Source: Leeuwenhoekiella marinoflava DSM 3653
Lineage (GTDB): Bacteria; Bacteroidota; Bacteroidia; Flavobacteriales; Flavobacteriaceae
Length of the DNA stretch: 64,000 nucleotides
Reading direction: 5' to 3'
Assembly: GCF_900129005.1 (NCBI RefSeq)
Contig: NZ_FQUN01000008.1
Location: 1-64,000, forward strand
The notes under the pieces were generated by a model, which saw only the letters and a list, made by a program, of their open reading frames with translations, made no database searches and had not been told where the DNA came from. Within the stretch, counting starts at the first letter, position 1. The number at the start of each line of letters is the position of its first letter. Made by a program: the position numbers and the translations under genes. Positions 36,673 to 45,745 of this stretch are shown one piece after another.

Positions 36673-36820
36673 AACTATTTATTTTTTTAATTCAGGTCAA
36701 AATTAGTGGGGTACGAGCAGATTATTTTTCACTTAAGTGAAATGCACCTAACTTTTTTTCAGTTGGGTTGGAAGACTTAAAAGAAAAGTACTTTTGGAAA
36801 TACACTCACTATAAGAACGA

Positions 36821-37708
36821 TTAGTGAGTATTGACTCCATAAGTTTCACGTAAAAATTTACTCAAGCTTGTCGGTCTATGACCAGTAATTTTTTGAAAAG
36901 TACCCGATGTCTTTTCAAATTCACCTTTTAGGATAGCCCTCGCTGATAAAATGCTTATATCGATACCGGCTTTTGGAACCTTATATTCCTTAAGTGCTTT
37001 TTCGAAATCTACTTCTGATGGTGATATATAACTAATTTTAATGCCACTCACATCAGAAATAAGTTGCGCTATTTCATCAAACGTGTATGCTTCTTCTCCG
37101 CTAGCTTCATAGACTTTATTTTCATGTCCAGCAGTAGTTAATATTTCTGCAGAAAGCTCTGCTATGTCCTTTCGAGCTATAAACCCACTCTTACCCTGTT
37201 GTGCTGGAAAATAAATCGTTTGGCTGGTAAGGATGTTTTTACCAACAAATAACGGGATCACTTCCATGTAATAATTATTTAGTAAGAATGTATACGGTAT
37301 CCCTGAGTTCATAATCGCTTCTTCGGCAATTAAATGTCCTTGTGCAAGTGTAGACAAGGTATGGTTAACGGTCCCATCTTTTCTTGAAAAACTGGTATAT
37401 ACTATATGTCCTACTTTTGCTACTTTTGCTGCAGCTACAATATTTTTATGCTGAACCAAACGGGCTTCAAGGTCGGAGCCTGAAACAAAGTACAGTTTAT
37501 CAATCCCTTTAAAAGCATCAGCCATTGATTCTGTATTATCGTAATTCGCCATACGTACTTCTATTTCTTTACTGATAAACGCTTCTGCATCTTTGGCGTT
37601 TCTCAACATCACTGCTATGTTGTTGGCCTCTGTTTTTTGTAATAATGAGGCTACTACCAGAGCTCCCAAATTTCCGGAAGCCCCTGTTACTAATATTTTA
37701 GTATTCAT
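36821..37708 (-). CDS. NmrA-like NAD(P)-binding protein
   Basis: 295 residues from ATG 37708; a start five codons earlier at 37723 is possible. Rossmann fold with ILVTGASGNLGALV at the N-terminus, AMADAFKGIDKLYFVSG-type segment and NNYYMEVIPLF. An atypical short-chain dehydrogenase of the NmrA/quinone-oxidoreductase-2 group, which reduces quinone-like compounds or senses NADP. It follows the VOC gene by about 50 bp and may share its operator. Confidence 0.85.
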   Translation of the reverse strand: MNTKILVTGASGNLGALVVASLLQKTEANNIAVMLRNAKDAEAFISKEIEVRMANYDNTESMADAFKGIDKLYFVSGSDLEARLVQHKNIVAAAKVAKVGHIVYTSFSRKDGTVNHTLSTLAQGHLIAEEAIMNSGIPYTFLLNNYYMEVIPLFVGKNILTSQTIYFPAQQGKSGFIARKDIAELSAEILTTAGHENKVYEASGEEAYTFDEIAQLISDVSGIKISYISPSEVDFEKALKEYKVPKAGIDISILSARAILKGEFEKTSGTFQKITGHRPTSLSKFLRETYGVNTH

Positions 37709-37760
37709 ATTTTTTAAATTCATTTTCCATTTGTACTAAATATTAATGTAAACTCAATTT

Positions 37761-38144
37761 TTATGGTGTGTGTGCTACTTCCAACACCTGTCCATCAGGA
37801 TCATAGAAGTCAACAGTATAGTAAGCTTCAGAATAAGGCATAAAGAGTGGTCCACGGATTATTTTGGTTTGAATAGTCTTCAATATCTCATATACTTTAT
37901 TTACTTGATCCTTTTCTGTTGCCTGAAAACAGAGGTGCCTTACTCCAAGAGATTTTGTTTTATCAATTCCTTTCATTTCTACAAAGTAGATTACCATCTT
38001 TCCGTCTGAAAAAGAACTATTGCTAATCTGTTCCCAGCCAATAAGGGGCAAAAAACTAGTATAGAATTTTATGGATCTAGAGATATCTGATACCCAAAAT
38101 TCAATGTGATTTATGCCCGGCTTTAACTTTATTTTAGTGTTCAT
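37761..38144 (-). CDS. VOC-family (glyoxalase-fold) protein
   Basis: 127 residues from ATG 38144. A single VOC domain: GINHIEFWVSDISRSIKFYT, then VRHLCFQATEKDQ and the closing YTVDFYDPDGQVLEVAHTP. The conserved His and Glu of the metal site are present. Enzyme and substrate are not identifiable. An ATG at 38156 lies inside the operator site, so 38144 is preferred. Confidence 0.85.
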   Translation of the reverse strand: MNTKIKLKPGINHIEFWVSDISRSIKFYTSFLPLIGWEQISNSSFSDGKMVIYFVEMKGIDKTKSLGVRHLCFQATEKDQVNKVYEILKTIQTKIIRGPLFMPYSEAYYTVDFYDPDGQVLEVAHTP

Positions 38145-38147
38145 ATT

Positions 38148-38165
38148 ATGTAACAAATGTTTCAG
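38148..38165. promoter_or_regulatory. TetR-type operator site 1
   Basis: ATGTAACAAATGTTTCAG, a member of an 18-bp family with core AAACA-nn-TGTTT found five times between 38 and 47 kb. It lies 3 bp upstream of the VOC start codon. Confidence 0.55.
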
Positions 38166-38199
38166 AATTTAATAATAGTCGTCAGAGCCATAGTTTAAG

Positions 38200-38670
38200 T
38201 TATATACCTGCAAGAACATTAGGATCACCTGTACGCCAAACATTATCGATTACGACGTGTTTAATGACCCACAACTCATCTTGCTTTATCATTTCTATTT
38301 CGTATTGATTTTTCATTAGATAGTGACGTGTAGGATCGTTCGATGGCACATGTTGTGCTTCCACTAATGCGTCTAGTGTCGCCTTGTTTCCATCAATTTT
38401 TACACGCGGATTACTTACGGAATGCGTGGTGTCAAGGTTGGTTAAGGATCCTCTTAAGGCAGAGACAATCGTTTCACGACCTTCCAGCACAGGATATTCA
38501 AAACCAGCTTTTTTTCCGGCTGGTCGAAAATCGGATATGGCATCTTCTGCAAAAGCTGACATAAGGAGATCCTTGTCACGTTGGTCAATGCCTGCAGCAA
38601 ATCGATAAAGGGCATCCATTACCGCAAGTTTATCTGCGGTTTCATTACTAGTTTTTATTTGATTTTCCAT
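38200..38670 (-). CDS. NTF2-like/SnoaL-type protein
   Basis: 156 residues, alpha+beta NTF2-like fold: DALYRFAAGIDQRDKDLLMS, FAEDAISDFRPAG, TTHSVSNPRVKIDGNKATLD and the closing LWVIKHVVIDNVWRTGDPNV. Family members are small isomerase, cyclase or binding proteins, often with aromatic or polyketide-like ligands. Three others occur nearby, suggesting a shared pathway. Confidence 0.82.
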   Translation of the reverse strand: MENQIKTSNETADKLAVMDALYRFAAGIDQRDKDLLMSAFAEDAISDFRPAGKKAGFEYPVLEGRETIVSALRGSLTNLDTTHSVSNPRVKIDGNKATLDALVEAQHVPSNDPTRHYLMKNQYEIEMIKQDELWVIKHVVIDNVWRTGDPNVLAGI

Positions 38671-38756
38671 TATAAATATATTTTAAAATTTACTGTACAA
38701 ATTTCCGAATTAGCGGACTGTAGCAGTGGTCATATTCAAGCGGAAATAAGGCAAAA

Positions 38757-39637
38757 TCAAACAACTAAATTTTTTCTAAATACACTTGGGGTTGACTTTA
38801 CATTTTTTTTAAAAAATTTGATAAAATGGGAAAGGTCTTCAAAACGAAGAGACCAAGCTATTTCCATTATATTCCATTCGGTATCCTGAAGGAGAGTTTT
38901 TGCTTCCTTAATCATCCTATCAGCAATATGTTGTGTTGTGGTTTTATCTGTAACCTGCTTTAGAGAGCGGTTAAGGTGATTTACATGCACAGACAACTCA
39001 TCAGCAAATTCTTGAGGATTCCTCAAAATCATTCTGTAAGATTGGTCGGCAATAGGGAATTGACCTTCGAGTAATTCAGTAAAATAGGCCGTAATACGGT
39101 TGGCACTATTGGGTTTCCTAGTTGAAAGATCTGGGGATGGACGGAGTTTTAGCGCATCTAATACCAGTTGAAGAATCTTGGTTCTTAACATGTCATACTT
39201 ATAGCTGAAGTCTAGTGTCATTTCTTGTGTCATTTCCTGAAAAATTCGGGTAAAAGACTCCATTTGGGATGCGGTAATCTCCATCAATGGAGCTATTTCC
39301 GGATTGAAAAGGGGATAATTTTTAATAGTTACAAATTGGTCAAAAAACTCATCCGTAAAAACACATAAATAACCCGGATATTGATTACCGATTTGCTCAA
39401 AGCGGTAGACCATATTTGGACGAGAAAAAAGAATAGCATATTCTTTAAATTCAATCATTTTATCAGCATAATACACCTTATTATGTCCACGATGTAAACT
39501 TATTTTGTATATCCCTTTTCTATTATATGACTTACAGGCATAACTTTGTTCATAGGCGGGAACTTGTATGACATTAAATTTATAATTAGGTTCAATTTCT
39601 TGGGTATTAGAATATATAAGTGGTTTTTTTTATGCAT
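38757..39637 (-). CDS. AraC-family regulator with an A8 frameshift tract
   Basis: The frame from GTG 39476 gives a cupin remnant and an AraC helix-turn-helix region (NPQEFADELSVHVNHLNRSL; WNIMEIAWSLRFEDLSHFI). Typical AraC N-terminal coding continues upstream in the same frame (YKFNVIQVPAYEQSYACKSY; KGIYKISLHRGHNK) but reaches a stop without ATG. Reading from ATG 39637 the sequence is ATG CAT then eight A; one extra A would join this ATG to the long frame and give a 293-residue, full-length regulator. So the gene is off by one base: phase-variable or slippage-expressed, recently broken, or a sequencing error. Confidence 0.7.
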
Positions 39638-39670
39638 CTGTGCTGATTTTATTCGACGAGTTTTAAAAAA

Positions 39671-40267
39671 TTAGGCGACTTTGAGATTTTTGGATAGCTG
39701 TTCTTCAGTCTTAAACGGAAAATAGGTGTAACATAGACTTCCTACATCGTAGAGCTCACATTGCTGGTAACCACAAGAAATAGTGTTTTTTATTCCACTC
39801 TCCTTCAAAGAATCCATATACTCTTTTGTGATAAGCACATAGGTGTTTTCGGGAATATTATTTTTTAGTAATCTATGTGCATCCACTAAAATTCTACCAA
39901 ATAATTTATAGAAGTTTTGAATGGCATATTCACTCATTTTACCATAATGAACAATGGCTTTTAAACCCAAACCGGAAACTATGGGATATGATGTTTGCAA
40001 GTCTTTGATTTGTTGCTCGAAGCTGGAAAGCATCGCTTTAAATTGGCTAAGGATTTCTTTTGATGAAACCGGAGCTCCGAACCGATAGAATAAAATAGCA
40101 TCACCTTCGATTTCCGAGATTTTAAATTCTAAGTGGTTTTGATCAATAATGCTATGAAATAAGCGACTTATAATCCGGATACCATTGGAAGCATCAATTT
40201 GATTTATAAACTTAGAATAGCCACTGATATCAACAATAAAAACGATTCCTTTTGCATTTGTAGTCAT
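39671..40267 (-). CDS. DUF2652/adenylate-cyclase-like domain protein
   Basis: 198 residues with VFIVDISGYSKFI at the N-terminus and EIEGDAILFYRFG near residue 52: the layout of class III nucleotide-cyclase domains (DISGYSxF, then GDAxL). This compact form is known in Bacteroidota as DUF2652; key cyclase residues are only partly kept, so activity is doubtful. It lies upstream of the AraC gene, same strand. Confidence 0.78.
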   Translation of the reverse strand: MTTNAKGIVFIVDISGYSKFINQIDASNGIRIISRLFHSIIDQNHLEFKISEIEGDAILFYRFGAPVSSKEILSQFKAMLSSFEQQIKDLQTSYPIVSGLGLKAIVHYGKMSEYAIQNFYKLFGRILVDAHRLLKNNIPENTYVLITKEYMDSLKESGIKNTISCGYQQCELYDVGSLCYTYFPFKTEEQLSKNLKVA

Positions 40268-40425
40268 AACTCTTGTGTTTTTTATTATTTGATAAATTTG
40301 GTAAAGATTACTTCGGTTTAAGTTTCCAAATTCTCATAATCTGTTTCCGTTTAAACAAATACAGTTGAACTAGAATTAAAAGAATTGTTTGAAACGATCT
40401 CTTCTTTTTTGAAACTTCAAGTAAG

Positions 40426-41154
40426 TTACCAGGGTAAAATACCATTGGGACCGAAAAACTTTCCAGTATTTGATATATCGCCAGATAAAGCATATTTGGC
40501 TATTAATTTTGCTGCACTTGCTGGTGTTTCTGTTCCGGTATTTCCATTTAAATCTGTTTTAATATGTCCAGGCTCTATGGCGATAACTGGTATTCCATAA
40601 GGCTTTAATTCTTTTGCAAAAGCAACTATTAAAGCGTTTAAAGCTGTTTTAGAACTGGAATATCCTGCAAAATTAACTTGACCATAAATTATACTTTCAT
40701 CACTGGAAAGTGTCAAAGAACCCACAATGCTACTGAGCATAATGATGCTGGCTTTAGGAGCTTTTTTAAGTAAAGGCAATAAAGCTTGGGTAACCCGAAC
40801 CGGTCCAAAAGTGTTGACTTCGTATTGCTTTTTAATTGCGGAAAGCGATTCCTCGCTCGGGGAAACGGATAAATCCTGGGCAAGGCCCGCATTGTTAATT
40901 AAAATATCCAGTTGCTTTATATGTTGTCCTAAATAATTAGCAGCTTCGGCTACGCTTTCATCATTAGAAATATCAATCTGCACTAAATGCACATCAAGAT
41001 TTTGTTCCTTTAGTAATTGATGTGCTTTTGCTCCGCGTTCCATATTGCGAACACCCATCCAAACCTGATAGCCTTTTTCGGCAAATAATTTTGTAGTGGC
41101 AAAACCGATGCCCTTATTGGCACCGGTTATGAATACTTTTTTATTGCTGTCCAT
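40426..41154 (-). CDS. Short-chain dehydrogenase/reductase
   Basis: 242 residues, classical SDR: FITGANKGIGFATT (NADP binding), DILINNAGLAQD, Ser in ASIIMLSSIVGSL, YSSSKTALNAL (Tyr-x-x-x-Lys) and IEPGHIKTDL. Reduces or oxidises an unknown carbonyl or alcohol. The start overlaps the end of the upstream NTF2-like gene by 14 bp, so the two are coupled. Confidence 0.9.
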   Translation of the reverse strand: MDSNKKVFITGANKGIGFATTKLFAEKGYQVWMGVRNMERGAKAHQLLKEQNLDVHLVQIDISNDESVAEAANYLGQHIKQLDILINNAGLAQDLSVSPSEESLSAIKKQYEVNTFGPVRVTQALLPLLKKAPKASIIMLSSIVGSLTLSSDESIIYGQVNFAGYSSSKTALNALIVAFAKELKPYGIPVIAIEPGHIKTDLNGNTGTETPASAAKLIAKYALSGDISNTGKFFGPNGILPW

Positions 41155-41605
41155 TTTCTACATATTTCATAATTTCCGGCTTAGCGTGGTGAGAAAGATC
41201 TCCGGTAAGAGTGATGACTACTTCGCGCACTGAAAAATGCCATTTCCCATTTTTACGTTTAAAGGTATCGTGGTATTTTCCTATCATTATCGGTTGTAAG
41301 GGAAAATCGCGTTCATCATCCTGTTGGTATATCGTTAGGTACGAAACTGCTGACGCTTGATCTTTTCCCTCCTGAATATCCAAAACGGTATTCGTGGTAA
41401 CGTGAGCTGTTCGGGTGGTACCATCTGAATATACCTGAAGGTCTTCGGTCAGTTTTTTTGAAATACCTTCTTTTCCTTCCATACTGCTGCCGGTACTAAT
41501 AATTTTTCCCTCAGCAAATAAATTGCCTATGCCATCAAAATCACCTTTATCTAAAAAATGGGTGTACCGTGCTATTAGATTTAAAATTTCTTGTTCGTTA
41601 CTCAT
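41141..41605 (-). CDS. NTF2-like/SnoaL-type protein
   Basis: 154 residues: ILNLIARYTHFLDKGDFDGI, LFAEGKIISTGSSM, RTAHVTTNTVLDIQEGKDQA and GKWHFSVREVVIT. Same fold as the proteins at 38200 and 46617 and with the same HVTTN/HSVSN-type centre. Coupled to the following SDR by a 14-bp overlap, which suggests they act on one substrate. Confidence 0.82.
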   Translation of the reverse strand: MSNEQEILNLIARYTHFLDKGDFDGIGNLFAEGKIISTGSSMEGKEGISKKLTEDLQVYSDGTTRTAHVTTNTVLDIQEGKDQASAVSYLTIYQQDDERDFPLQPIMIGKYHDTFKRKNGKWHFSVREVVITLTGDLSHHAKPEIMKYVENGQQ

Positions 41606-41631
41606 AATTCTAGTTTTAATGTGTTTTATAG

Positions 41632-42636
41632 TTAATTAATTAGGTCTATTAACCGAGTATCCGGAATGTCTTTTATAATATCTTCTCCGTAAGCAGATCC
41701 GGGCGATTGATAGCCTACTTTAAAATCATCATTCAAAATGCGACTTGCTACTGCCACTACCGAGAGTGGGGTGAGATCATAGCCCGAAGGAGCATCAATC
41801 CAGGCTTTCACCACGTTACCATCTATGCCGGTAACTTCCGCAGAAAGAGCATTTCTTCCTGAAGCACGTTCTTCTTGTGTTGGTCCGTCAGGTAGGTTTT
41901 CTGGATTTAAATCTGGTATATCTGACGCGGGAAGTTTCAGAGAGAAGTATTCCTCTATGTTGGGAATTCGTGTGGATTTATAAGTTAAAATAATGCCTCC
42001 TAAAGGAGTAGGTAAACATTCTAACTGTTTCTTTCCGAATGAGAATACTTTTGGTTCTGGGTTATCATTTTGAATAATTTGATCATCTTTTCGTATCAAG
42101 ACTCCTAAATCTGTAATATTTTTACTGCTGAGCACCGAGCCTTTGGAAAAACCTCCATAATGCTGAAAACCAATTTTTAATTGTTGGGGTTGCTCCACCA
42201 ATTTTGCTAAATGAACAGCTAAGGCGTCATAGCTTACAAAAAGTCCAGCTCCAGACATTAACTGAATACCTGCCTCTTTAGCTTTGCCATCGAGTGATTC
42301 TGCTAGTCTGTACGTATCCAGTTCAGCACTAATATCCAGGTAATGTACTCCAGCATTTAAACAAGCATTCATCGCTTGTTGAGCTGTGAATTTAAACGGA
42401 CCTGCTGCATTGATCAAAACTTGCTTGTTTTCTAAGACCTTTTTCCAAGCATTCTCATCATCAACAGTAAATACGTGAAAGGGAACATTTAACTGTTTTG
42501 CAAGCTCTTGGGTTTTTACGGCATCCCTGCCTGCAATTTCGAAGTCAAGGGTTAATTCTTTCGCCCTGGCTGCAATTATTTTTCCTGTATATCCAGATGC
42601 TCCATAAATGAGCAGTTTGCTTTTTTGAGTATTCAT
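41632..42636 (-). CDS. Saccharopine dehydrogenase-like/trans-acting enoyl reductase family protein
   Basis: 334 residues from ATG 42636 (MNTQKSKLLIYGASGYTGKI); ATG 42642 is equally possible. N-terminal Rossmann fold GASGYTG, then NAAGPFKFTAQQAMNACLNA and HYLDISAELDTY, as in saccharopine-dehydrogenase-like oxidoreductases. True lysine-pathway activity is unlikely in this context; relatives reduce lipid- or polyketide-like substrates. It ends 26 bp before the NTF2-like gene start. Confidence 0.82.
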   Translation of the reverse strand: MNTQKSKLLIYGASGYTGKIIAARAKELTLDFEIAGRDAVKTQELAKQLNVPFHVFTVDDENAWKKVLENKQVLINAAGPFKFTAQQAMNACLNAGVHYLDISAELDTYRLAESLDGKAKEAGIQLMSGAGLFVSYDALAVHLAKLVEQPQQLKIGFQHYGGFSKGSVLSSKNITDLGVLIRKDDQIIQNDNPEPKVFSFGKKQLECLPTPLGGIILTYKSTRIPNIEEYFSLKLPASDIPDLNPENLPDGPTQEERASGRNALSAEVTGIDGNVVKAWIDAPSGYDLTPLSVVAVASRILNDDFKVGYQSPGSAYGEDIIKDIPDTRLIDLIN

Positions 42637-42668
42637 AGTCATTTGAAATTTTAGTTCATTTAAAAACA

Positions 42669-42695
42669 AGAAGAGTTGAATAAATCAGCTCTTCT
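42669..42695 (-). terminator. Terminator after the SDR at 42714
   Basis: An 11-bp stem (AGAAGAGTTGA / TCAGCTCTTCT) with loop ATAAA, followed on the minus strand by TTGTTTTTAAA. It separates the two SDR genes from the saccharopine-dehydrogenase-like gene. Confidence 0.7.
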
Positions 42696-42713
42696 ATTTG
42701 CTGTATCTTAACT

Positions 42714-43499
42714 TTATACAGAAGGATTTGCACCTCCATCGATTATGTAATTTACACCGGTGATGTAGGATGCTCTTGGAGAAACTAAAAAGCCTACCAG
42801 TTCTGCTATTTCTTCAGGAAGAGCCATTCTACCCATCGGAACTCCACCAAGGCTGCTCATCAAATTTTGGGTTGCTTGTTCTACAGTTATTCCCATCGTA
42901 TCAGATAAAGATTGTAAGTAATTATCCATTGTATCTGTTCTTACCATTCCTGGAGAAACCGCTGCGACACGTATACCTTGTGGCGTAAATTCTTTCGAAA
43001 GACTTTTACTATAGTTATTCAAGGCGCCTTTAGCCACCGCGTAAGCACCTAGAGATTCATATACCGGCAGAGCTCCGGTTATTGAGGAAATATGGACAAT
43101 AACTCCGCTCTTCTTTGCTACCATTTGCGGAAGAATTGCCCTGTCAATCCGAACAGAAGACTGTAAATTTAGTTGTAAATCACGTTCCCAATCTTCATCG
43201 GATAACACAGCAAAACCTCCTGACGGACTGTTAGAGCCTCCCATATTATTGACCAGAATATCAATTGTCCCGAATTTTTCACTGATTTCTTTGACCAGTT
43301 TATCGGTTTCACTTGAAATAGTTAGATCTGCGGAAATGAAATGATGCTTCAAATTTTCATCTCCAGGATGGTTTCGAGCGATTACAATCACATTTGCACC
43401 TGCTTCTAACAATCGGTCGGCAATGGCTTTGCCTATTCCTTTAGTTCCACCGGTTACCAAGGCTATTTTTCCTGTTAATTCGTTTTCTAATTTTTCCAT
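42714..43499 (-). CDS. Short-chain dehydrogenase/reductase
   Basis: 261 residues: VTGGTKGIGKAIADRL, DILVNNMGGSNSP, HISSITGALP, YAVAKGALNNYSKSL and VSPGMVRTDTM, ending in YITGVNYIIDGGANPSV, typical of FabG-like SDRs. It is a close paralogue of the next SDR (43615-44397), so the pair came from tandem duplication. An operator-like site lies 86 bp upstream of its start. Confidence 0.92.
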   Translation of the reverse strand: MEKLENELTGKIALVTGGTKGIGKAIADRLLEAGANVIVIARNHPGDENLKHHFISADLTISSETDKLVKEISEKFGTIDILVNNMGGSNSPSGGFAVLSDEDWERDLQLNLQSSVRIDRAILPQMVAKKSGVIVHISSITGALPVYESLGAYAVAKGALNNYSKSLSKEFTPQGIRVAAVSPGMVRTDTMDNYLQSLSDTMGITVEQATQNLMSSLGGVPMGRMALPEEIAELVGFLVSPRASYITGVNYIIDGGANPSV

Positions 43500-43584
43500 T
43501 TTAACTTCAATTAATTATTTGAGCAGTAAAAATTTCTTCTACATCACATTGCTCTATAAGTTTACTTTTATAAATAGTCATATT

Positions 43585-43602
43585 TTGTAACATTTGTTTT
43601 AG
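43585..43602. promoter_or_regulatory. TetR-type operator site 2
   Basis: TTGTAACATTTGTTTTAG, inverted relative to the other copies as expected for a near-palindrome. It lies between the tandem SDR genes, 86 bp before the start at 43499. Confidence 0.5.
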
Positions 43603-43614
43603 ATTTAAATCTAA

Positions 43615-44397
43615 TTACACCGCTGGATAAGTCCCTCCGTCTACAAGCATATTGGCTCCGGTGATATAACCTGCATCATCTGATACCAAAAAGGCAACCA
43701 TATTGGCAATTTCTTCCGGCTCGGCTAGACGGTTCAAAGGAACACCTCCCAAACCATCCATAATTTGTTGTGCAGCTTCCTCAACAGTTTTTCCAATAGA
43801 TTCCGCAAAACCCTTCAAAAATGTTTCCATCGCAGTTGTTCGTACCATTCCTGGGGATACGGTGTTTACTCGAATTCCATTTTTAGCAACTTCATTGGCA
43901 AGCGTTTTACTGTAAGCATTTAAGGCTGATTTCATCACCCCGTAGGAGAAATTGGACTGGTACAAGGGTATTTTGCCGTTTAACGAAGAAATATGGATCA
44001 CGGCACCGGATTTTTTTTCAAGCATTTGAGGAATTATTGCTTTATCCAGTCTAATAGAGGCGAGTAGGTTGAGTTCAATATCCTTATTCCAGTCTTCATC
44101 GCTGAGCATCTGGAAACCTCCAGCCGGCGAGGATGTACCACCTACATTGTTTATCAAAATATCGGGTGTACCAAATTCATTACTTAGTTGGCGGGTGAGT
44201 TTTACAATATCATCGCTATTAGTTAAATCTGCTGCAATGAAATGGTGTTCACTTTTTTCTTCGGATGGTTTTCGTGCTGTTACGATAACTGTTGCTCCAG
44301 CGGAGGACAATTTATTTGCAATTGCTTTTCCGATACCTTTGGTACCACCTGTTACTAAAGCTATTTTGCCGTTAAGTTGTTCTGTTTGTTTATCCAT
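43615..44397 (-). CDS. Short-chain dehydrogenase/reductase
   Basis: 260 residues: VTGGTKGIGKAIANKL, DILINNVGGTSSPAGGF, HISSLNGKIP, YGVMKSALNAYSKTL and VSPGMVRTTAM, ending YITGANMLVDGGTYPAV. Paralogue of 42714-43499 with the same length and motifs. The YGVMK in place of YAVAK is within the family range. Operator-like site 18 bp upstream of the start codon. Confidence 0.92.
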   Translation of the reverse strand: MDKQTEQLNGKIALVTGGTKGIGKAIANKLSSAGATVIVTARKPSEEKSEHHFIAADLTNSDDIVKLTRQLSNEFGTPDILINNVGGTSSPAGGFQMLSDEDWNKDIELNLLASIRLDKAIIPQMLEKKSGAVIHISSLNGKIPLYQSNFSYGVMKSALNAYSKTLANEVAKNGIRVNTVSPGMVRTTAMETFLKGFAESIGKTVEEAAQQIMDGLGGVPLNRLAEPEEIANMVAFLVSDDAGYITGANMLVDGGTYPAV

Positions 44398-44415
44398 TAC
44401 TATTGAGTTTTTTAT

Positions 44416-44433
44416 CTAAAACAAATGTTTCAG
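44416..44433. promoter_or_regulatory. TetR-type operator site 3
   Basis: CTAAAACAAATGTTTCAG, the best dyad of the set (CTRAAACA-nn-TGTTTYAG). It lies 18 bp before the SDR start at 44397, where a bound repressor would block transcription or initiation. Confidence 0.6.
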
Positions 44434-44448
44434 ATTTAATTAAAAAAA

Positions 44449-45078
44449 TTATTGTTTATTCTTTACAACGGGATCACGCAGAATAGTTTTAAGATGATCC
44501 TGGCTTTGGCCAGATTCAAAATTCACCAAATGAATCTCGTGGTGCATTCCCGATTTTTTAAGTCCTTTTTCTGTAGCGAAATGCTGCAATATGGGGAGTG
44601 TTTTCAATTCTCCGGCAAAAGGCCCTAAATGTAAGACTTGTACACTCTTTCCTGCGGTATACTTGAAAAGTTTAAAATCATTCGCAAATGGATTTGTCTT
44701 AGAAAGATGAATTGTCTCTTGAATGTTTTTATCTGAAATATACTCCGGAGTACGGATAGCGATCCGGTAATGAAGCAAGTCCAGATCTACAGTCGTATAA
44801 AAATTCCCTATATCCACAAACCCTGTTTCCGCTTCGTCAAACCAATAGAAAATTTCGACGATATTACTAATAAATGCTTTGTCTGATCCCGTATACTGCT
44901 GTTGTAAATCTTCTACGAAATCCAGTAATGCTTTTTTCTTTTCGTAGAAAACAGCAGTTCCCGGACTTCCTGATCCAAGAATCGAAATATAGGTAGCTTC
45001 CAGAATATCCACTACTTCCGGCTGTTCACTCGCAGTATAATAGCTTTTGTATGTATCTTTTAAATTTAAAGCACTCAT
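44449..45078 (-). CDS. GyrI-like small-molecule-binding protein
   Basis: 209 residues: YKSYYTASEQPEVVDILEAT, YISILGSGSPGTAVFYEKKK, then YRIAIRTPEYISD and LKKSGMHHEIHLVNFESGQS. The GyrI/Rob-like fold binds hydrophobic small molecules; stand-alone members act as hydrolases or sequester compounds. The gene lies between the TetR gene and the SDRs with an operator site 4 bp before its start. Confidence 0.8.
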   Translation of the reverse strand: MSALNLKDTYKSYYTASEQPEVVDILEATYISILGSGSPGTAVFYEKKKALLDFVEDLQQQYTGSDKAFISNIVEIFYWFDEAETGFVDIGNFYTTVDLDLLHYRIAIRTPEYISDKNIQETIHLSKTNPFANDFKLFKYTAGKSVQVLHLGPFAGELKTLPILQHFATEKGLKKSGMHHEIHLVNFESGQSQDHLKTILRDPVVKNKQ

Positions 45079-45082
45079 AATT

Positions 45083-45100
45083 ATGAAATGTTTGTTTCAG
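45083..45100. promoter_or_regulatory. TetR-type operator site 4
   Basis: ATGAAATGTTTGTTTCAG, with the TGTTTCAG half-site intact and the other arm weaker. It lies between the TetR stop and the GyrI-like start. Confidence 0.5.
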
Positions 45101-45116
45101 AATAACAGCTGAAAAA

Positions 45117-45695
45117 TTATTGGCTAATTTGTGCCACTAAAAAATCGGCCATTTTTTTAATGCGTTTTTTGTCTTGATGAATTATAAAAGATTCGTGCCA
45201 ACCTGTAAAATTGTTAATGATATAATCGGTTAGCATTTCAGCATCTTGAGTTACGGTAATTTCCTTTTGCTCCACTGCTTTTTTTACCAGGTCAATTAAA
45301 AGATTATAGGTAAACTCATTGTCACTTTTTATAATTTTCTGGACTTTCTCGTCACCTGTGGCTACTTCAAATGTTGTTTTGATAGCCAGACAACTGTTGG
45401 GCTCATTGGTAATAGTATATACGGAAGACTGAATGAATTTTTCAATTGCTTTTAATGGAGATTTGATCAGCCGCATTTGTTTTGTAGCAGCCTCCATCCT
45501 GGATTCCGTGTAATGTTTAATACAACGTAAAAAGAGTTGATGTTTGTCTCCAATAGTATTATAAAGGCTACTACTATTAATACCCATAGCTTCCGTCAAA
45601 TCACGCATTTTGGTACTATTATAGCCCTTTTTCCAAAACACATCCATTGCTCTGGAAACCGCTAATTCTTCGTCAAATTCTACATTTCTAGCCAT
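45117..45695 (-). CDS. TetR/AcrR-family repressor
   Basis: 192 residues. N-terminal helix-turn-helix MDVFWKKGYNSTKMRDLTEA, then MGINSSSLYNTIGDKHQLFL, typical of TetR/AcrR; C-terminal helical ligand domain with WHESFIIHQDKKRIKKMADF. It is the best candidate to bind the five palindromic sites between 38 and 47 kb. Its gene follows the MazG-like and lipoprotein genes at 50 bp, so it may be autoregulated through site 5. Confidence 0.92.
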   Translation of the reverse strand: MARNVEFDEELAVSRAMDVFWKKGYNSTKMRDLTEAMGINSSSLYNTIGDKHQLFLRCIKHYTESRMEAATKQMRLIKSPLKAIEKFIQSSVYTITNEPNSCLAIKTTFEVATGDEKVQKIIKSDNEFTYNLLIDLVKKAVEQKEITVTQDAEMLTDYIINNFTGWHESFIIHQDKKRIKKMADFLVAQISQ

Positions 45696-45745
45696 TATAT
45701 TCTATTTAGAATTCATTTACTCTGGTTATTGCAATCGGACTACTA

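Noticed and set aside
40308-40493. 61-codon minus-strand frame after the SDR
   Set aside because: It overlaps the C-terminal coding of the SDR at 40426 in another frame and lacks protein-like content.
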